DNA of 23,595 nucleotides from Ignavibacteria bacterium UBA7675 (GTDB taxonomy: Bacteria; Bacteroidota; Ignavibacteria; Kapaibacteriales; UB7675), in the NCBI GenBank assembly GCA_002483085.1, contig DLHF01000041.1, positions 1,702 through 25,296 of the forward strand, read 5' to 3'. This document shows positions 14,586 through 22,789 of this stretch, piece by piece. The notes beneath the pieces were generated by a model. The model saw only the letters and a list, made by a program, of their open reading frames with translations, was not told where the DNA came from and ran no database searches. The position numbers and the translations under genes are program-made. Within the stretch, counting starts at the first letter, position 1. Every line of letters starts with the position of its first letter.

Positions 14586-17570
14586 ATGCAAAAAATTTCC
14601 TACCTGCCGAACCTCGCACTGCTCATCGCCATACTCTTGTACCCATTTTCGGCAGCGATTGCCCGTGAATCCTTTGCGGAATTCAGCCAGACTCTGGATG
14701 TTGCGATCAATGACTATACCTACGAATACTACGGCAGAAGCACGACTGGCTTTATCAACCAAAGCGGCGACACACTGCACCAGCTTTTTTACCACGCCTA
14801 CTTCAACGCATTCCGCAAGGGTAGTGCTCTTGAGGCTTATGCCGAAGAACACGGAACGCCAGATGTGGCAGAGCGCATTGGCCGACTACAAACAAACCAA
14901 GAAGGCGCTATGGACATCGACTCTTGCACTGTAGACGGGCGTCCGGCCACAACCGAACGCATCGGAACAATTGTGCGGATTGATCTGCCCAAGCCACTGC
15001 TGCCCGGAGAGCGAATACAAATAGCGTTTTCTTTTGCTGGACGCATTCCCTGGATTGTTCGCCGCGCCGGACGCAACAACGCTCAGAACATCCGCTATTC
15101 GATGGCACAGTGGTACCCAAAGCTATGCCAGTACGACGAGCACGGCTGGCACAATAACCAGTACCTTTTTCGCGAATTTTTTGGTGTATTTGGCAGCTAC
15201 GATGTGCGGATCACTCTTCCGGCCCGCTACATCGTAGGAGCGACGGGCGCTCTGCAAAATCCCGATGATGTCGGGCATGGCTACCAGTTCGCTCGCGACA
15301 CAACGGTGCAGCCATCGCACAATCTGATCTTAAAAGATTCGCTGCTCACGTGGCATTTTCGTGCTGAGAATGTGCACGACTTTGCGTGGGTTGCCGATGA
15401 AAACTACGCGCATACGATTGCAGTACATGGCGCAACAGTGATCCATATCCTCCACGATTCCTCTGCTGCCGCAGCATGGCAGCCAGTAGCCCAATGGTGC
15501 AAACGCACACTCGACGCATGTGGCACTCTGCTGGGAGCTTACCCCTACTCTACATTTACTTGTGCACAGGCGGGCGATGGCGGAATGGAGTACCCACAGC
15601 TCATTATGATCCAGCATCGCGAGCGATATGATCTTCTCCATGTTGTCGTTCACGAAATAGTGCATCAGTGGTTCTATGGGTTAGTAGCAAACAACGAAAC
15701 ACAACATGCGTGGATGGACGAGGGATGTACCGAATATCTTGAACATCGCATCACCGCAGAAGAATTTCCCGAAGAGCAGCCCCAACCGCGCTCTTTCCTG
15801 CATCGCCTGCTGATTCCCGAACGCCCCTCGGCATTGGCCACAGAACTCACCTATTTGAATGTGGTACGCACAGGATTCGACGAACCGCTGTCTACTCCTC
15901 ACGACCGTTTTAGCGATTATGGTGTTTCCTGGATTGTGTACGATAAGGGCGTGGCATTTTTGCGCCAGCTCGAATATTCCTTTGGGCGGCAAGCCCTCGA
16001 TTCTTGCCTGAAGCGCTACGCTTCCCTCTGGCGCTACGGCCATCCCTACCCGCGCGACTTTGAAAAAACCTGCGAAGAAGTGTTTGGCCAGCGCATGGAT
16101 GATATATTCGATATATTTATCAATACAACCATGCTACCCGACTACGAAATCACGTCGATGGACACGCGCTTTTCATCAGGGATATACACAACTACTGTCG
16201 CTTTGAAAAAACATTCCATTGCCCATGTACCACTTGTTCTCTACGCACGCCTCGCAAATGGGCAGTGGACAACACACCGTATTCCCTCCGACCTCCTCTA
16301 CGCGCAGGATACAACCTCGCCTGCACCGTGGCTATGGACATATCCATCGCACACTGTACAAATGACAACGACCGACGAGATTCTGGAAGTGCGGCTCGAC
16401 ACAACGCACACACTTGCAGACCTCACAGCCGAGAACAACACTGCGCGAAGTCGCTTCCTGTTCCCTTACGCACCGCCTGTACGCATAGGTCTATGGCAGC
16501 GATACGACCAAGCTGTTCCCCTCGATTACTACGGCATAGCCATTCGCCCTACGCTCTGGCGCTTTGCTCCCGACAATTGGCAGATTGGCATTCGGGCAGA
16601 CGGACTCATAAATTTCGATGACTACCAAACAACAGCAGGCTTGTATTTCAATACCGTTTCTGGAAAAATCGACTGGCAGGCGGCATACAGCAACCCTTTC
16701 CATGCGCTCGGCCCACTGTCGTCTTACTCAGTCCGAGCTTGGTCGATGGACGGAATACGCCACGCAAGGCTCTCTCTTACCACGCAAATCAGGCGGCGCT
16801 ACAGCGCTCCGGAGCGGTGGACACTTACCGCACTTGCCGACTACTGGGATAAAGCCGACGGTGTATCGCTCCCTATACCGCTGGCCAGCGAGCTCTACAG
16901 GGCAGGCACATCAGCACGCTACGAGTGGAAAAACGGATCGCTGTTGTGCGAAGCGCTTGCAGCAAGCTCGCATCAGCAAACCGGAGCCCAAGCGGCCATC
17001 ACTGCCAATTGGACACCTGTACGCACTGGCGGCCATGCTCTCTTTATCCGCTTTTTTGCCACAACTGCAACACCGCTATTGCCCAAAGGGCAGTGGTATT
17101 CGCTGCACACAACGACACCCACCGAACAGTTCGATAATGTGCCCTATCGCTTTGCTGCAGGGATGGCACCAGCACTTCGAGCGCTGTTTCTACCGGGCGG
17201 TGGAGCTTTTGCAGGTGCGATAGATATGCCAATGCGCTCAATTCTATCGCTGCACGCTGCACTTCGCGACTGGTATCCGCTCGCCAGCCTACCGGTGCTG
17301 GAAGCTCTTGAGGCAGGAGCCTACAGCTCGCTGGCTATAGCAGGCAGCGATAAAGAGATGGTACAACAACCTTTCAAAGCATTTTATGCCGAAGCGGGAC
17401 TGTTGATATCAATGGATATCCATCGTATTGCGCCCTCTGCACGGGCTCTGTGGATCTTTACTGAAAAGCCGTCAATCATCCTTTTCCTGCCTTTTATCCG
17501 GCAAAAGCCCGGCGAAGAAATAAGTATTGGGACCCGTGGTATCCGGCTCGGTATTAGCACAACATTGTAG
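14586..17570 (+). CDS. M1-family zinc metallopeptidase with probable C-terminal outer-membrane beta-barrel
   Basis: The 994-residue protein has a signal peptide (cleavage probably after AIA near residue 25) and an M1 catalytic domain. The zinc motif is HEIVH (H356, E357, H360), followed exactly 18 residues later by the third ligand E379, the gluzincin HEXXH-X18-E pattern. The substrate motif GGMEYP stands where aminopeptidases have GAMEN. M1 enzymes remove N-terminal residues from peptides. The last 330 or so residues (from about 660) are unlike the aminopeptidase C-terminal domain. They form many short strands of alternating hydrophobic and polar residues rich in Trp, Tyr and Gly, ending ISIGTRGIRLGISTTL, which suggests an outer-membrane beta-barrel. 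That would display the protease at the outer membrane. No lipobox or T9SS domain is seen. The ATG at 14586 is the only reasonable start. Confidence 0.87.
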   Translation: MQKISYLPNLALLIAILLYPFSAAIARESFAEFSQTLDVAINDYTYEYYGRSTTGFINQSGDTLHQLFYHAYFNAFRKGSALEAYAEEHGTPDVAERIGRLQTNQEGAMDIDSCTVDGRPATTERIGTIVRIDLPKPLLPGERIQIAFSFAGRIPWIVRRAGRNNAQNIRYSMAQWYPKLCQYDEHGWHNNQYLFREFFGVFGSYDVRITLPARYIVGATGALQNPDDVGHGYQFARDTTVQPSHNLILKDSLLTWHFRAENVHDFAWVADENYAHTIAVHGATVIHILHDSSAAAAWQPVAQWCKRTLDACGTLLGAYPYSTFTCAQAGDGGMEYPQLIMIQHRERYDLLHVVVHEIVHQWFYGLVANNETQHAWMDEGCTEYLEHRITAEEFPEEQPQPRSFLHRLLIPERPSALATELTYLNVVRTGFDEPLSTPHDRFSDYGVSWIVYDKGVAFLRQLEYSFGRQALDSCLKRYASLWRYGHPYPRDFEKTCEEVFGQRMDDIFDIFINTTMLPDYEITSMDTRFSSGIYTTTVALKKHSIAHVPLVLYARLANGQWTTHRIPSDLLYAQDTTSPAPWLWTYPSHTVQMTTTDEILEVRLDTTHTLADLTAENNTARSRFLFPYAPPVRIGLWQRYDQAVPLDYYGIAIRPTLWRFAPDNWQIGIRADGLINFDDYQTTAGLYFNTVSGKIDWQAAYSNPFHALGPLSSYSVRAWSMDGIRHARLSLTTQIRRRYSAPERWTLTALADYWDKADGVSLPIPLASELYRAGTSARYEWKNGSLLCEALAASSHQQTGAQAAITANWTPVRTGGHALFIRFFATTATPLLPKGQWYSLHTTTPTEQFDNVPYRFAAGMAPALRALFLPGGGAFAGAIDMPMRSILSLHAALRDWYPLASLPVLEALEAGAYSSLAIAGSDKEMVQQPFKAFYAEAGLLISMDIHRIAPSARALWIFTEKPSIILFLPFIRQKPGEEISIGTRGIRLGISTTL

Positions 17571-17673
17571 CAGGTCGTAGCAATGTATTTGCAGCTCTTT
17601 ACAAAACGGCGCAAAATATTGATTTATAGAGCAGATAGAACTTTTTTTCGTCGGATAAAATCCTGTGTCTACG

Positions 17674-17681
17674 TATTTTTG
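17674..17681 (+). promoter_or_regulatory. Bacteroidetes-type -7 element (TATTTTTG) for citrate synthase
   Basis: TATTTTTG matches TAnnTTTG and lies 50 bp upstream of the ATG at 17732. A T-rich stretch ending in TTTC (17642-17649) sits upstream but is neither an exact TTTG nor at the best spacing. The 161-bp gap after the M1 gene supports a separate promoter for citrate synthase. Confidence 0.42.
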
Positions 17682-17731
17682 TAGTCTTGATATTCATACT
17701 TTTCTTTAAGACATATTCAGGTGGTGCAGTT

Positions 17732-19015
17732 ATGACAGAATTTCAGAAGACAATGTCTGATCTGAACGAGAAAGTCCGAAACGAGCGTAAAACACTTGCC
17801 AAAGAAAAAGGCGATGTGAAGATAGACAGCGTAACAGTTGCTCAGGTGCTGGGCGGCATGCGCGGTATACCCGCTCTCGTTTGCGACACCTCGACGGTTG
17901 TGCCCGACGAAGGACTGCGGATCCGTAATATTCCGGTACTGGAGCTGACCAACCACTATCCCGAGGACGTTTTTTATCTCCTCTGCACGGGTTCCTTCCC
18001 CGAAGGCACTGCACGCGAAGAAATTCGCTCGATGTTCGCTTCTAATAGCGAAGTGCCCGATTATGTATGGAACATGCTAGAAGCAATGCCGAAAGATTCT
18101 CATCCGATGGCAATGTTCAACACAGCGGTTCTCGCTATGGAGTATGAATCGAAATTCCGCCAGGCTTACGACGCAGGCACAGCTAAAGATCAGCTCTGGG
18201 TATCTATGCTGGAGGATTGCATCACGGTGCTTTCCCGCCTTACAACCGTAGCAGCCGGTATTTACCGCATGCGCTTCAACAAAGGCGAGCGCATCGCTCC
18301 ACGAGCAGATCTGGATTGGAGTGCAAATTTCGCACACATGCTCGGCCTCAGCGATGGCAATGATCAATTTGCCAACCTCGTGCGCATGTACTTAGTGCTG
18401 CACTCCGACCACGGTGCAGGCAATGTGAGCGCCATGACTGCCAGCACGGTTGGTTCTGCTCTTTCGGATATCTACTATAGCTTGAGCGCTGGCCTCAATG
18501 GTCTTGCAGGACCGCTGCACGGCTTGGCTAATCAGGAATGTCTCGCATTCGTGACGGAAATTCGCGAAAAATTCAACGGTGCGCCGAGTGATGAAGAACT
18601 GACTCAGTTTCTGTGGGATACGCTCAACAGCGGCCAAGTAGTGCCAGGCTATGGGCATGCCGTGCTCCGTGTCACCGACCCGCGCTTTACAGCGTTCTTC
18701 AACTTCGGACAGCAGCACTGCCCCGATGATGTCAACTTCCGCATTGTAGAGTCGGTTTTCCGTATAGCTCCAAAAGTGCTGACTGAGCAGGGCAAAGCAA
18801 AGAACGTTTGGCCAAACGTAGACGCTGCTTCGGGTGCGCTTCTGTACCACTATGGTATGACCGAGTACGACTTCTACACGGTGATGTTTGGTGTATCGCG
18901 CGCGCTTGGCATCTGCTCGCAAGCACTGCTCAATCGCGGTGCGCTTTCGCCGATCATTCGCCCGAAAGGTATGCCTTTCAACAAGCTCAAGGACGCAGCC
19001 GAGCAAAACGGCTAA
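17732..19015 (+). CDS. gltA: Citrate synthase, mitochondrial-like type
   Basis: The 427-residue protein condenses oxaloacetate and acetyl-CoA to citrate, the entry step of the TCA cycle. The catalytic triad is visible: H263 in GPLHGLANQE, H309 in VPGYGHAVLR, and D364 in NVDAASG. HSDHGAGNVSA (from H224) is also conserved. The segments match eukaryote-type citrate synthase rather than the hexameric E. coli type, and the length of about 430 fits. I chose the ATG at 17732, preceded by aggtgg at a suitable distance, over an in-frame TTG at 17687. It is probably monocistronic: it has its own promoter-like motif and is followed by a strong terminator. A 2-methylcitrate synthase is less likely given the match to mitochondrial motifs. 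Confidence 0.93.
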   Translation: MTEFQKTMSDLNEKVRNERKTLAKEKGDVKIDSVTVAQVLGGMRGIPALVCDTSTVVPDEGLRIRNIPVLELTNHYPEDVFYLLCTGSFPEGTAREEIRSMFASNSEVPDYVWNMLEAMPKDSHPMAMFNTAVLAMEYESKFRQAYDAGTAKDQLWVSMLEDCITVLSRLTTVAAGIYRMRFNKGERIAPRADLDWSANFAHMLGLSDGNDQFANLVRMYLVLHSDHGAGNVSAMTASTVGSALSDIYYSLSAGLNGLAGPLHGLANQECLAFVTEIREKFNGAPSDEELTQFLWDTLNSGQVVPGYGHAVLRVTDPRFTAFFNFGQQHCPDDVNFRIVESVFRIAPKVLTEQGKAKNVWPNVDAASGALLYHYGMTEYDFYTVMFGVSRALGICSQALLNRGALSPIIRPKGMPFNKLKDAAEQNG

Positions 19016-19029
19016 TATATATATACGAC

Positions 19030-19067
19030 AAAGCTCCGTATCCACGCGATACGGAGCTTTCCTGTTT
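19030..19067 (+). terminator. Intrinsic terminator of citrate synthase
   Basis: A perfect 13-bp stem (aaagctccgtatc with gatacggagcttt, loop cacgc, 19030-19060) is followed by cctgttttt. It lies 15 bp after the stop codon. Confidence 0.85.
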
Positions 19068-19104
19068 TTATTAGTATAGTTGTGTGCAGACAGCCGGATG
19101 AACC

Positions 19105-19144
19105 GAAAAAAGAAAAGCCGCAAATAAAAAATTATCTGCGGCTT
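19105..19144 (-). terminator. Intrinsic terminator of tRNA-Val
   Basis: On the reverse strand a 13-bp stem with one G-U pair (arms 19132-19144 and 19115-19127, loop of four) is followed by a T-rich tract (complement of 19105-19114). It begins two bases after the tRNA 3' end. Confidence 0.8.
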
Positions 19145-19145
19145 G

Positions 19146-19219
19146 TGGACTCTACGGGACTCGAACCTGTGACCTCCACGATGTCAACGTGGCGCTCTAA
19201 CCAGCTGAGCTAAGAGTCC
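19146..19219 (-). tRNA. tRNA-Val (anticodon GAC)
   Basis: The reverse strand folds as a full cloverleaf of 74 bases. The acceptor stem GGACTCT/AGAGTCC is perfect, with discriminator A. The D-arm contains AGCTGGTTA, the anticodon stem is CCACG/CGTGG with loop TTGACAT, and the T-arm is ACAGG-TTCGAGT-CCCGT. The anticodon GAC reads GUC/GUU, valine. The 3' CCA is not encoded (the next bases are CAA), so it must be added after transcription. It has its own promoter and terminator and lies between two forward genes. Confidence 0.96.
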
Positions 19220-19232
19220 GCTGTTGAGACTG

Positions 19233-19263
19233 CAAATATAAGGTTTTTTGCTCTTTTTGCAAA
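19233..19263 (-). promoter_or_regulatory. Bacteroidetes-type promoter of tRNA-Val (-33 TTTG, -7 TATATTTG)
   Basis: On the reverse strand TTTG (complement of 19260-19263) is followed after 19 bases by TATATTTG (complement of 19233-19240). This fits the Bacteroidetes TTTG/TAnnTTTG consensus and spacing. The predicted transcription start lies only a few bases before the mature tRNA 5' end at 19219. It is the best-formed promoter in the window. Confidence 0.72.
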
Positions 19264-19336
19264 AAAATTCGTATATCGCAACTCACTCCGCTTCTGTTTA
19301 CATTTTTATTATTTCATTAAAAAAAACCGAAGGTCT

Positions 19337-21478
19337 ATGATTGTCTCTTTGATTCTCGCTCTCGGCCTGCTGTCGCTATTAGTAGCGTTCTGGTTTGCAC
19401 GGCAGGTCAGTTCCATTTCTATTGAGGAAGGCGCGGCCTCTCCCGAAGAGGTATCCCGGCTCAAAGAAATATCCACAGCTATTGCTGAAGGGGCTATGGC
19501 CTTTCTTATGCGGGAGTATCGCATACTCGCCGTCTTCATGCTGTTGTTCGCAATTATTATTACGCTGACGATTGACGACAGCTCCACTCCCGGCCTGTAC
19601 GAAGGTATGTTCTCAGCGGGCAGCTTTCTGATCGGAGCCATAATTTCGGTGCTTTCCGGTTTCGTTGGTATGAAGATTGCAACACTCGGGAACGTGCGCA
19701 CAGCCGCCGCTGCGAGAATCTCTCTGAAACGATCGTTCTCCATTGCCTTCCACTCGGGAGCAGTAATGGGCTTTGGCCTCACGGGTATGGCTGTTATTGG
19801 CCTGCTGCTAGTGTACCTCGGCCTAAATGTAGCTCTGCCAGGCGTAGAACAACACTATATCATGGAAATGCTTTCGGGCTTTGGCCTCGGCGGTTCGGCA
19901 GTTGCTCTGTTCGGTCGTGTAGGCGGTGGTATTTATACCAAAGCTGCCGATGTAGGTGCCGACCTCGTGGGTAAAGTGGAAGCAGGTATTCCCGAAGACG
20001 ATCCGCGCAATCCTGCAGTTATTGCCGATAACGTAGGCGACAACGTAGGCGATATCGCGGGTATGGGCGCCGACCTGTTCGGTTCTGTAGCAGAAAGCAC
20101 CTGTGCTGCGATGGTAATCGGCGCTGTAGCTTTTGCAGCAACAGCCGATGAAAGTGCGCGCACGGCAGCCCTGCTGTTTCCGCTGCTCGCAAGTGCTGTC
20201 GGGATTGTAGCCAGCCTTATTTCGCTGTTCTTCGCACGCCCGACAACAGAAGATCAAGTAGAAGGCGCTCTGAAGCTGGTTCTGATTACATCCACGCTCA
20301 TGATGCTCGCTATGCTCTATCCTATTACTATGAATATCATTCCTGATGACTTCACATTGGTAGTAGGCGGTGCTATTTATCATAATCACGGTGTCTTCAT
20401 TTCGCTGGCTGCTGGTTTGATCGCTGGTCTGGCTATCGGCCTTATTACTGAGTACTACACATCGCATCGCTACAAGCCAGTGCGCGAAGTAGCTGATGCC
20501 TCGCAGTCCGGTGCTGCTACCAATATTATCTACGGTCTGTCGCTCGGCTATAATAGCTCGGTGCTTCCTATGATAATTATAGCTATCACGGTGGTTGTTG
20601 GCTTTACCTTCGCAGGTATGTATGGTATTGCTATGGCTGCTATCGGTATGCTCGGAACTATCGCCATTGGTCTGACCATCGACGCCTACGGCCCGGTATC
20701 CGACAATGCAGGCGGTATTGCAGAAATGGCAGGCATGGGCAAAGACATCCGCAAGCGCACTGATGCACTCGACGCAGCAGGCAATACGACGGCTGCCATT
20801 GGCAAAGGCTTTGCTATTGGCTCGGCTGCTCTTACTTCGCTTGCGCTTACTGCGGCATTCCTCACGCGCGCAAAATTCCTTACGATCAACATGCTCGAAC
20901 CCATCGTGATGGCGGGCCTGTTTGTGGGCGCAGCTCTGCCCTTTGCTTTCTCGGCTATGACTATGCGCTCGGTTGGTAAAGCTGCTTTTGACATGATCAA
21001 AGAAGTACGCCGCCAATTCCGCGAAATTCCGGGCCTGCTCGAAGGCAAAGCGCGTCCCGACTACAAAACCTGCGTCGATATCTCTACCCGCGCATCGCTG
21101 CGCGAAATGATCGCCCCCGGTCTGCTGGTTATCCTCACACCTTTAGTGATCGGCTTCTTGTTCGGTGTACAAATGCTGGCGGGTGTGCTGATCGGCGCTC
21201 TTATCAGTGGTGTGATGCTCGCTATCTCGATGGCGAACTCCGGTGGTGCATGGGACAATGCGAAAAAATATATTGAAACAGGTCAGCTCGGCGGCAAAGG
21301 CTCCGAGACACACAAAGCGGCTGTTGTTGGCGACACCGTTGGCGATCCGTTCAAAGATACATCGGGCCCCTCGCTCAATATTCTTATCAAGCTTATGGCT
21401 ATTATCAGTCTTGTATTCGTGCCGTTCTTTGAACGCTACGGCGGTGCACTGCTGAAAGCTATGGGCATGGATCACTAA
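19337..21478 (+). CDS. hppA: Membrane-bound ion-translocating pyrophosphatase, K+-dependent class
   Basis: The 713-residue protein has about 16 membrane helices. It couples pyrophosphate hydrolysis to H+ and/or Na+ pumping across the membrane. Substrate and Mg-binding residues lie in GIYTKAADVGADLVGKVEAG (from G198) and in PEDDPRNP and DNVGDNVGDIAGMGADLFG (to about 249). GNTTAAIGKG (482-491) has A486 and G489 where K+-independent enzymes have Lys and Thr, which puts it in the K+-dependent class. That class includes H+-, Na+- and dual pumps; E253 in VAESTCAA is in the TM6 region that affects ion choice, but I cannot decide the ion. The ATG at 19337 is preceded by gaagg. It is single-gene, with a terminator 22 bp after the stop. 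Confidence 0.95.
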   Translation: MIVSLILALGLLSLLVAFWFARQVSSISIEEGAASPEEVSRLKEISTAIAEGAMAFLMREYRILAVFMLLFAIIITLTIDDSSTPGLYEGMFSAGSFLIGAIISVLSGFVGMKIATLGNVRTAAAARISLKRSFSIAFHSGAVMGFGLTGMAVIGLLLVYLGLNVALPGVEQHYIMEMLSGFGLGGSAVALFGRVGGGIYTKAADVGADLVGKVEAGIPEDDPRNPAVIADNVGDNVGDIAGMGADLFGSVAESTCAAMVIGAVAFAATADESARTAALLFPLLASAVGIVASLISLFFARPTTEDQVEGALKLVLITSTLMMLAMLYPITMNIIPDDFTLVVGGAIYHNHGVFISLAAGLIAGLAIGLITEYYTSHRYKPVREVADASQSGAATNIIYGLSLGYNSSVLPMIIIAITVVVGFTFAGMYGIAMAAIGMLGTIAIGLTIDAYGPVSDNAGGIAEMAGMGKDIRKRTDALDAAGNTTAAIGKGFAIGSAALTSLALTAAFLTRAKFLTINMLEPIVMAGLFVGAALPFAFSAMTMRSVGKAAFDMIKEVRRQFREIPGLLEGKARPDYKTCVDISTRASLREMIAPGLLVILTPLVIGFLFGVQMLAGVLIGALISGVMLAISMANSGGAWDNAKKYIETGQLGGKGSETHKAAVVGDTVGDPFKDTSGPSLNILIKLMAIISLVFVPFFERYGGALLKAMGMDH

Positions 21479-21500
21479 TTCCGAGGTTCCGCAAAAAACA

Positions 21501-21540
21501 AAGCCCGGCTGGTATGTTGACCAGTCGGGCTTCTTTTTTA
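21501..21540. terminator. Bidirectional terminator between hppA and obgE
   Basis: Arms aagcccggctggt (21501-21513) and accagtcgggctt (21520-21532) pair over 13 bp with one G-T. On the forward strand cttttttat follows. On the reverse strand the other arm runs into gttttttgc. It can therefore end transcription of both convergent genes. Confidence 0.85.
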
Positions 21541-21573
21541 TGCGACAAGCTTATGTTCCTGACGAGGCGGGCA

Positions 21574-21594
21574 TGCGACCGGTGACAGCGACGC
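21574..21594 (-). repeat. Copy 2 of the exact 21-bp intergenic repeat (inverted relative to 13488-13508)
   Basis: This is the exact reverse complement of the 21 bp at 13488-13508. It lies between the hppA/obgE terminator and the obgE stop codon, again in a convergent intergenic region. No coding frame explains the identity. Confidence 0.75.
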
Positions 21595-21619
21595 TCCCGA
21601 GCACTTCACGCCCGTGCTA

Positions 21620-22786
21620 CTACTCTTCTTCGTCGTACTCGCCTTCTTCCTCGCCATACTCTTCAGACTCTTCATCATACTCGCCTTCTTCTTCAGCATA
21701 CTCTTCAGACTCTTCGCCTAGTTCCTCTTCTGCGTCGCTGGCAGCAAATGGCGGGTGTTGATGAAACAGTTCAAGCGGCTCTTCTCTGGCTAGCTCCAGT
21801 GTATTCCACATTGCCCATTTCACAGGGTCGATATTTTCGCCCGACACCGACGACATTGGGAAAATTTGAGCCTCCGGTAGTTCGATGCGAAAAGCCTCGA
21901 TGAGTTCATCGATGTGCGCCCTCTGCTCTTCGTCGAGAGTATCAGTTTTAGTAAATGTGATAATCCGGCGTTTATGAGCCAGCCCGGGATTGAAAAGTTC
22001 GAGTTCACGCGTAAGAATACGATACTGCTCCATCGGATCGCCAGATGTAGAATCGAGCAAAAACACGAGCACGCGAGTGCGCTCTACATGGCGCAGGAAC
22101 TGAATACCGAGCCCGCGACCTTCGTGTGCACCTTCGATAAGCCCCGGAATATCGGCAACAGCAAAGCTTTTCGCTTCGGCTACCGACACAATACCGAGGT
22201 TTGGAATAAGCGTTGTAAAGGGATAATCCGCAATTTTTGGTCGAGCAGCCGAAATCGTGGAAATAAGCGTGGATTTGCCTGCATTGGGAAAGCCAACCAG
22301 CCCGACATCAGCCAGCAGCTTGAGTTCGAGTACGAGTTCGAGTTCTACGCCCGCTTCGCCCGGGTCGGAATTGCGTGGAGCTTGGTTCGTAGACGTTGTA
22401 AACTCTGCATTTCCCCTGCCGCCACGACCGCCACGCGCAATGATCACGTGCTCATACGCTTCGGTGACATCGGCTACAATCTCGCCTGTAAGATTGTTTT
22501 TCACCACAGTGCCAAGCGGCACCTGAATGACAAGCATTTTTCCGCTTTTGCCCGTGCGGTTGGCATAGCTACCGGGATTTCCGTTGGTTGCCAAGAAATT
22601 GCGCTTGTAGCGAAAGTCGATAAGCGTGTTGAGATGTGGATTGCCCATAAACGCAACATCAGCGCCCTTGCCGCCATTGCCGCCGTCGGGTCCGCCCTTG
22701 GGCACAAATTTTTCCCTGCGGAAACTGACGTGGCCACGGCCACCATCGCCCGACTTTACAACAATTCTGGCGTAATCGATAAACAT
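21620..22786 (-). CDS. obgE: Obg-family GTPase (ObgE/CgtA) with acidic repeat tail
   Basis: The 388-residue protein has the glycine-rich Obg fold (residues 1 to about 158; SGDGGRGHVSFRREKF, GGPDGGNGGKGADV). The GTPase domain follows: G1 is GFPNAGKST (165-173), the switch region is YPFTTLIPNLG, G3 is DIPGLIEGA, and G4 reads TKTD where NKxD is usual. The tail from about 345 is almost wholly Glu, Tyr, Asp and Ser and includes a 14-residue repeat. Obg binds the large ribosomal subunit and links GTP/ppGpp level to ribosome assembly and growth. The tail replaces the OCT-type C-terminal domain of some relatives; acidic tails are known in E. coli Obg but are shorter. The ATG lies 3 bp after the upstream acidic gene on the same strand, and gcaggatagaac precedes it. 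The two form an operon ending at the shared terminator. Confidence 0.95.
   Translation of the reverse strand: MFIDYARIVVKSGDGGRGHVSFRREKFVPKGGPDGGNGGKGADVAFMGNPHLNTLIDFRYKRNFLATNGNPGSYANRTGKSGKMLVIQVPLGTVVKNNLTGEIVADVTEAYEHVIIARGGRGGRGNAEFTTSTNQAPRNSDPGEAGVELELVLELKLLADVGLVGFPNAGKSTLISTISAARPKIADYPFTTLIPNLGIVSVAEAKSFAVADIPGLIEGAHEGRGLGIQFLRHVERTRVLVFLLDSTSGDPMEQYRILTRELELFNPGLAHKRRIITFTKTDTLDEEQRAHIDELIEAFRIELPEAQIFPMSSVSGENIDPVKWAMWNTLELAREEPLELFHQHPPFAASDAEEELGEESEEYAEEEGEYDEESEEYGEEEGEYDEEE
21636..21719 (-). repeat. 42-bp tandem repeat inside the obgE tail
   Basis: Two copies (21636-21677 and 21678-21719) differ at only a few bases. They encode two 14-residue units of the form EESEEY-A/G-EEEGEYD. 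The repeat keeps the reading frame and can be expected to vary in number between strains. Confidence 0.85.
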
Positions 22787-22789
22787 GTT

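Noticed and set aside
18392..19123. 243-residue reverse open frame across citrate synthase
   Set aside because: It is a shadow of citrate synthase, and its start runs through the gene's terminator hairpin.
19823..21016. 397-residue open frame on the reverse strand inside hppA
   Set aside because: It is wholly antisense to a clear hppA gene, rich in Cys, His and Ser with no recognisable domain. It is a by-product of the codon pattern of the forward gene.
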